Below are positions 6,208 to 9,627 of a stretch of DNA of 9,627 bases, piece by piece. Origin of the DNA: Candidatus Bathyarchaeota archaeon (GTDB lineage: Archaea > Thermoproteota > Bathyarchaeia > TCS64); NCBI GenBank assembly GCA_030670015.1, contig DAOVCM010000022.1:1-9627 (forward strand), given 5' to 3'. How positions within the stretch are numbered: position 1 is the stretch's first letter; each line of letters begins with the position of its first letter. The notes beneath the pieces were generated by a model. That model made no database searches. It worked only from the letters and a program-made list of their open reading frames with translations, and had not been told where the DNA came from. The position numbers were made by a program, and so were the translations under genes.

Positions 6208-7278
6208 ATGAAAGCTAGTATCTTACTCCTTCTGATGATTTCAATAAGTGTAGTATACATGCCAGTAAACGCTCAGAGCGGTGATAACAGCGTACAGATT
6301 GAGTTCGAATTCTCACCGGAGCCATCCTACATACAGATGATGTATGACACGACCTACATTTTCTCTGTAAAGGTTGTGAATATGAATCTGGACATAGAGA
6401 AAGACGATGTGGTGGACCCAGCTGAACCTCATTTCAAATTCTCAGGTAATTTAGTGCTTGACACAACCTTCACTGTAAGGAAGGAGGGCAGTTATCAACT
6501 CGGCAGCGAGTCGGTGACCTATAACTATACACTAGACCGCCGTGATGAAAGTAACGACGTACTATTACCAGAAATAAGCGGCTTCAGCTCACGATGGTTC
6601 TCATATTCGTGTACAACCGGATATGAGGGAAAAGAGGTTAACCTGAACGAGTGGCTGACATTCAGCATCGATGTCTACGCATACATCGAGGAATACAGGG
6701 AGATCTCTGGTGTGAAGAAGTATTATCTTGGAGAGTTAATAAGCGAGGGCCACCTCAAATTTTACGTGATAACCGATGAAAAGGTAAATTATGTCGATGA
6801 CGCCCTGAACTCACTGAATACAGAGATAGACAGGGCAAAAAATACTATTGTAAACATCGAGAATGAACTGAACGAGGAATTTGACATCGATCTGACCGCG
6901 TACGAGAGCAGTTACAATACGATGAAGGCGTATTTTGATGAAGGCGACTATGTCTCCGCCATGACCGAATACCATGAATACAATCCCCCCTGGAAAGAGA
7001 ATATGATTACCCTGCTAACACAGAGAGTTGAGTCCATGAAGCCTTATGAGCAACAATTAATTGAATATTCCAGCCAATTCTCCCAGCTTTCGACGGATTA
7101 TCAAACGCTCCAGGCTGATTATGAAAACTTCACAACATCCCGCATCACAGAGGTAAATGAATTAAGATCTGAGCTAACCTCGGTTAAATCTAACGGCCGA
7201 CTATACCTGTTTATTATAACGGCTCTTGTGGTGGTTTTCACAATTATTATCCTCAGAATTTACTCGCGAAAGAGCTAG
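6208..7278 (+). CDS. Unrecognised exported protein with C-terminal membrane anchor
   Basis: I do not recognise this 356-residue protein. It begins with a signal-peptide-like segment: K2, a hydrophobic run at about 4-20, and a probable cleavage after VNA (20-22). Residues 26-190 look beta-rich, with alternating hydrophobic and polar residues (for example IEFEFSP, FSVKVVN, LTFSIDVYAYI). Residues 192-325 look helical; 279-327 are rich in Gln, Ser, Glu and Leu and may form a coiled coil. A hydrophobic segment at 332-349 followed by RIYSRKS is a typical single-pass anchor with its basic end in the cytoplasm. So most of the protein should lie outside the cell on a stalk. Two N-glycosylation sequons are visible (NYT at 106, NFT at 307), and C135 is the only cysteine. 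It stands alone between a divergent operon and a convergent transporter. A structural, binding or envelope role is possible, but none is shown. Confidence 0.85.
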   Translation: MKASILLLLMISISVVYMPVNAQSGDNSVQIEFEFSPEPSYIQMMYDTTYIFSVKVVNMNLDIEKDDVVDPAEPHFKFSGNLVLDTTFTVRKEGSYQLGSESVTYNYTLDRRDESNDVLLPEISGFSSRWFSYSCTTGYEGKEVNLNEWLTFSIDVYAYIEEYREISGVKKYYLGELISEGHLKFYVITDEKVNYVDDALNSLNTEIDRAKNTIVNIENELNEEFDIDLTAYESSYNTMKAYFDEGDYVSAMTEYHEYNPPWKENMITLLTQRVESMKPYEQQLIEYSSQFSQLSTDYQTLQADYENFTTSRITEVNELRSELTSVKSNGRLYLFIITALVVVFTIIILRIYSRKS

Positions 7279-7302
7279 TTTCCAGATATTCCTGACATGG
7301 GA

Positions 7303-7323
7303 TAACCCCTTGGGAAGGGATTA
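7303..7323. terminator. Inverted repeat between convergent genes, possible bidirectional terminator
   Basis: TAA-C-CCCTT-GGG-AAGGG-A-TTA folds with a 5-base-pair stem (7307-7311 with 7315-7319), one C/A mismatch and three more pairs (7303-7305 with 7321-7323). The last three bases are the complement of the TAA stop codon of the MFS gene. There is no T-run on either side, so it is not a classical terminator. It may act as a 3'-end stabiliser or roadblock between facing transcripts. Confidence 0.35.
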
Positions 7324-8577
7324 AAGTTCCCCTTTGCAGCCATATGTCTCCTTTATGAAAAAGGTGAATATGAGAGTCGTCAGCACCCCTGAGACGAGGA
7401 TAATAGTGTTAGATAGGTTATATGAACCCGTAACGTCAACCAGTATCCCATAGACAGGGGTCATTAGAGAGTAAGCAAGCATTCCTGCACCGTTTATAAG
7501 GCCTAGGCTTATCCCCGTAGTTTCTGGTGGCATGATCTCTGGAATCATGGAGAAGAACAGAACCCAGATGGAGAAGGTGAATCCCAAGATCGCGGAAATG
7601 GTGGCGAAGATTGCTGGTGGAGACGTGGCCGGGAGGGTTAAGAATATTGCTAATAGTATGGTGGAGGATGCGGAGAAGACGATGAGGGGGAGTTTCCTCC
7701 TATGTAAGCGGTCCGAGATGACTCCCACTATTATACATCCAGGGATACCTGTGAGGGTTCCAATACTCGAAACGAGGCCTATGTCAATGTAGGATAACCC
7801 TCGTGTTTCTGTCAGGAACTGTGGAAGCCAAGAAATGAAGACCCAGTTGATGCTGAGAAGGATATAACCCACAAGATATGGATAGATCCTACGGTCGCCT
7901 AGAGCACTCTTGAGAGAATTCCAGAGAGATGTCCTATCCGATCCTACATTACGTACTCCAGGTTGGACACTATCCTTTAGAATGAGGAAGTTAGCCCCAA
8001 AATTTACCACCATGAGCACGCTGCAATACAAGTACAGTATCCTCCAGTTCCCGAGGTATGAAGAGGCTAGAGGGAAGCCCATGTAAGCAACGAATATTCC
8101 CAGACCGCTAGCAGCACTGAATACGCCTATGGCGGTTGCCCTTCTCTCTGGTGGAAACCAACCGGACAAGATGTTGACGGCGTTTATAAAAAAGACACTG
8201 GAGCCGAGACCGACAAGCAGTTGGGCTAGAATGAGCAGATCTAGGCGATGGGCTAGGTAGAAGAGGATAGCGCCAACGATTGTAAACACGGTGAAACCTA
8301 TTATGGTTTTCTTGGGACCGAGAGCCTCAGAGAGTAAACCACTAGGAACCTGCATTAGGGCGTAGAGAAAGGAACAGGAGGAAATGAGGAGGCCAGCCAT
8401 ACCATGAGTAATCCCAAGCTCCACTATGAGAACAGGTGAAAGGGCTGACGGCGCTGACCTGAGAAAGTTTTCAAGTAAATATGTGATAAAGAAAGTTGCG
8501 AGAAGAACCAGTCCATAATTACCTTTCTTTTCATTCGGTCTCATCAGACTTCGAAGAATGGATCTTCCTTTCCTCAT
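7321..8577 (-). CDS. Major facilitator superfamily transporter, 12 predicted membrane segments
   Basis: A 418-residue membrane protein with the MFS pattern: six hydrophobic segments, a central cytoplasmic loop (about 200-228), then six more. The loop after the second segment holds GLLSEALGPKK (80-90), the first motif A with Glu where Asp is usual. The equivalent loop in the second half has GVISDRLHRRK (285-295). QVPSG (76-80) and ENFLRSAPSALSPVL (36-50) recall the anion:cation symporter and related carboxylate/sugar-acid branches, but that is a weak basis for a substrate. The extension before the first segment (1-20) is basic and should lie in the cytoplasm. The gene diverges from MTA phosphorylase across 71 bases with a possibly shared TATA element, hinting at a nucleoside-, purine- or methionine-related cargo. 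This is inference. It converges on the surface protein gene with 42 bases between stops. Confidence 0.93.
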   Translation of the reverse strand: MRKGRSILRSLMRPNEKKGNYGLVLLATFFITYLLENFLRSAPSALSPVLIVELGITHGMAGLLISSCSFLYALMQVPSGLLSEALGPKKTIIGFTVFTIVGAILFYLAHRLDLLILAQLLVGLGSSVFFINAVNILSGWFPPERRATAIGVFSAASGLGIFVAYMGFPLASSYLGNWRILYLYCSVLMVVNFGANFLILKDSVQPGVRNVGSDRTSLWNSLKSALGDRRIYPYLVGYILLSINWVFISWLPQFLTETRGLSYIDIGLVSSIGTLTGIPGCIIVGVISDRLHRRKLPLIVFSASSTILLAIFLTLPATSPPAIFATISAILGFTFSIWVLFFSMIPEIMPPETTGISLGLINGAGMLAYSLMTPVYGILVDVTGSYNLSNTIILVSGVLTTLIFTFFIKETYGCKGEL

Positions 8578-8609
8578 AAGTGTTTCCGCCTATGTCACAT
8601 CAGAAAAAG

Positions 8610-8619
8610 TTTATCATAA
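8610..8619. promoter_or_regulatory. TATA-like element possibly shared by the divergent MFS and MTA phosphorylase genes
   Basis: The plus strand reads TTTATCATAA after CAGAAAAAG, a good TFB-plus-TATA match that predicts a start near 8640, 9 bases before ATG 8649. The minus strand reads TTATGATAAA and predicts a start near 8588, 11 bases before ATG 8577. One near-symmetrical box could thus serve both genes in a 71-base spacer. Neither gene has a convincing Shine-Dalgarno. Confidence 0.45.
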
Positions 8620-8648
8620 CCTTGTCAGAAGTAGAGCGTGTAACTTAG

Positions 8649-9446
8649 ATGATCAAGGATTGTCAAGCAGATGTAGCAGTTATAGGCGGGACAGGCGTCT
8701 ATGACCCCGAGATCCTTGAGGACGTGAGAGAGGTTAAGGTCCATACACCTTATGGGGCGCCTTCCGATCTCATAACCCTTGGAACATACCACGGACGAGA
8801 CATCGCATTCATCCCACGCCATGGTCGCGGTCACCAGATTCCCCCCCACAGGATCAATAGCAGGGCCAACATCTGGGCGCTTAGGGAGCTTGGCGTCGAG
8901 CGTATCGTGGCGTCCTCGGCTGTCGGAAGCCTGAGGGAGGAGTATATACCTGGGGAATTCGTCATCACTGACCAGTTCATCGACAGGACTCGGAAGAGGC
9001 CTGACACCTTCTACGAGGGCGGGCAGCTCTGTCATATCTCGGTGGCTGACCCTATCTGCCCACAGCTCCACGACTTCTTCGTCGATCATGCAAGCAGGCT
9101 CAGCCTTAAAGCCCACTCAAAGGGAACCTATGTCTGTATAGAGGGCCCACGTTTCTCAACTAGGGCCGAGTCGAAGCTCTTCCGTCAGTGGGGGGCCGAC
9201 ATAATAGGAATGACCCTCTACCCTGAGTGTGTATTGGCACGTGAAGCTGAGATCTGCTACGTGTCTGTGGCGATGGTTACGGACTACGACGTCTGGGCGG
9301 AGAAACCGGTCTCTACCCAGGAGATCATTGAAACGATGAACAGGAACTCCGCCAACTTCAAGAGGTTAATCATGGAGGCATTACCCGAGATTCCGAGGGA
9401 ACGAACATGCAGATGTGGGGAGGCCCTGAAGAGTGCGTTACTTTAG
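8649..9446 (+). CDS. mtnP: S-methyl-5'-thioadenosine phosphorylase
   Basis: This cytoplasmic enzyme splits methylthioadenosine with phosphate into adenine and methylthioribose 1-phosphate, the first step of methionine and purine salvage. The 265 residues match the family throughout: IGGTGVYD (12-19), TPYGAPSD (33-40), PRHGRGH (56-62), ASSAVGSLREE (88-98), IEGPRFSTRAES (164-175) and VTDYDVW (210-216). D212 and D214 are the pair that reads the 6-amino group, which argues for adenine over hypoxanthine nucleosides. CHI (128-130) and VS (221-222) match positions lining the methylthio pocket of the human enzyme. The tail has C254-R-C256, the CXC motif seen in some archaeal phosphorylases such as Sulfolobus MTAP II. 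S71 in INSRANI replaces the common Tyr. ATG 8649 fits the start predicted by the upstream TATA element. It is divergent from the MFS transporter and followed by a non-coding stretch. Confidence 0.95.
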   Translation: MIKDCQADVAVIGGTGVYDPEILEDVREVKVHTPYGAPSDLITLGTYHGRDIAFIPRHGRGHQIPPHRINSRANIWALRELGVERIVASSAVGSLREEYIPGEFVITDQFIDRTRKRPDTFYEGGQLCHISVADPICPQLHDFFVDHASRLSLKAHSKGTYVCIEGPRFSTRAESKLFRQWGADIIGMTLYPECVLAREAEICYVSVAMVTDYDVWAEKPVSTQEIIETMNRNSANFKRLIMEALPEIPRERTCRCGEALKSALL

Positions 9447-9627
9447 ATGGCCAGAAATTCAATTCGTGTGTATACGAAAAATTGTGAATAAATAATAACT
9501 GTATGTTTTCAGATAATGTGCAAGGAATTTTCTCTCTGCTACTATCATTCTCAATACTATGTAGGATCCTGGACTTAGTTAGATTATTGTAGCTCGCACA
9601 CGGACATTTTTTTGTTATATCTATGAA
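9447..9627. other. AT-rich non-coding tail of the window
   Basis: Apart from the hairpin at 9457-9489, I see a run of seven T at 9607-9613, which could end the phosphorylase transcript, and GTTATATC close behind it, which resembles a TATA box for a gene beyond the window. The ATG immediately after the phosphorylase stop opens only 14 codons. Confidence 0.4.
9457..9489 (+). terminator. Imperfect hairpin downstream of MTA phosphorylase
   Basis: TTCGT (9463-9467) pairs with ACGAA (9474-9478) around the loop GTGTAT. Beyond a three-A bulge, ATTCAA (9457-9462) can pair with TTG and AAT with a two-base bulge. It begins 11 bases after the stop codon. No T-run follows directly, so it may be a 3'-end structure rather than a true terminator. 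Confidence 0.28.

Noticed and set aside
8625..9116. 163-codon open frame opposite the MTA phosphorylase gene
   Set aside because: It is a shadow of a strongly conserved gene; its translation shows no family features.
9447..9491. 14-codon frame starting right after the MTA phosphorylase stop
   Set aside because: It is too short, has no ribosome binding site of its own, and coincides with an imperfect hairpin that explains its sequence better.
1..9627. CRISPR array, insertion sequence, phage or defence island
   Set aside because: No regularly spaced repeats, transposase, integrase or toxin-antitoxin pair is visible; all genes but one belong to housekeeping or transport families.

Overview
The window reads as a piece of an uncultured archaeal chromosome. 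The evidence is the gene content: an FtsZ with FtsZ2-like sequence, a CDKAL1/e-MtaB-type tRNA methylthiotransferase, a methionyl-tRNA synthetase without the C-terminal EMAP-like domain, and an archaeal-type methylthioadenosine phosphorylase ending in a CXC motif. The spacers are AT-rich and carry TATA-like boxes about 26 bases from start codons, with few Shine-Dalgarno sites. An FtsZ-bearing Thermoproteota lineage such as Bathyarchaeia is my best guess from memory of similar proteins; the window does not prove it.

Layout. 1-959 (minus): methylthiotransferase, cut by the window edge at its C-terminal side. 960-1447: the longest non-coding stretch, divergent and AT-rich, with a clear TATA box, a small hairpin plus T-run, and repeats close to ftsZ. 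1448-2566 (plus): ftsZ. 2584-3219, 3241-4875 and 4971-6005 (all minus): in transcription order a deaminase of the adenosine deaminase family, metG and a small PHP-domain phosphoesterase, probably one operon. 6006-6207: divergent promoter region. 6208-7278 (plus): an unrecognised exported, membrane-anchored protein. 7321-8577 (minus): an MFS transporter, convergent with it. 8649-9446 (plus): MTA phosphorylase, divergent from the transporter across 71 bases. 9447-9627: non-coding.

How the genes relate. Several touch methionine, S-adenosylmethionine and adenine nucleosides. MetG charges methionine, the methylthiotransferase consumes S-adenosylmethionine, MTA phosphorylase recycles methylthioadenosine, and the deaminase has lost the Asp that normally contacts the ribose 5'-OH, so it may act on a 5'-modified adenosine. 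The transporter may share a promoter element with the phosphorylase. FtsZ, the PHP protein and the surface protein have no evident link to this theme.

I found no CRISPR array, transposon, rRNA, tRNA or obvious defence system. The best leads are the deaminase substrate change, the metG start problem, a possible short RNA upstream of ftsZ, and the unrecognised surface protein.
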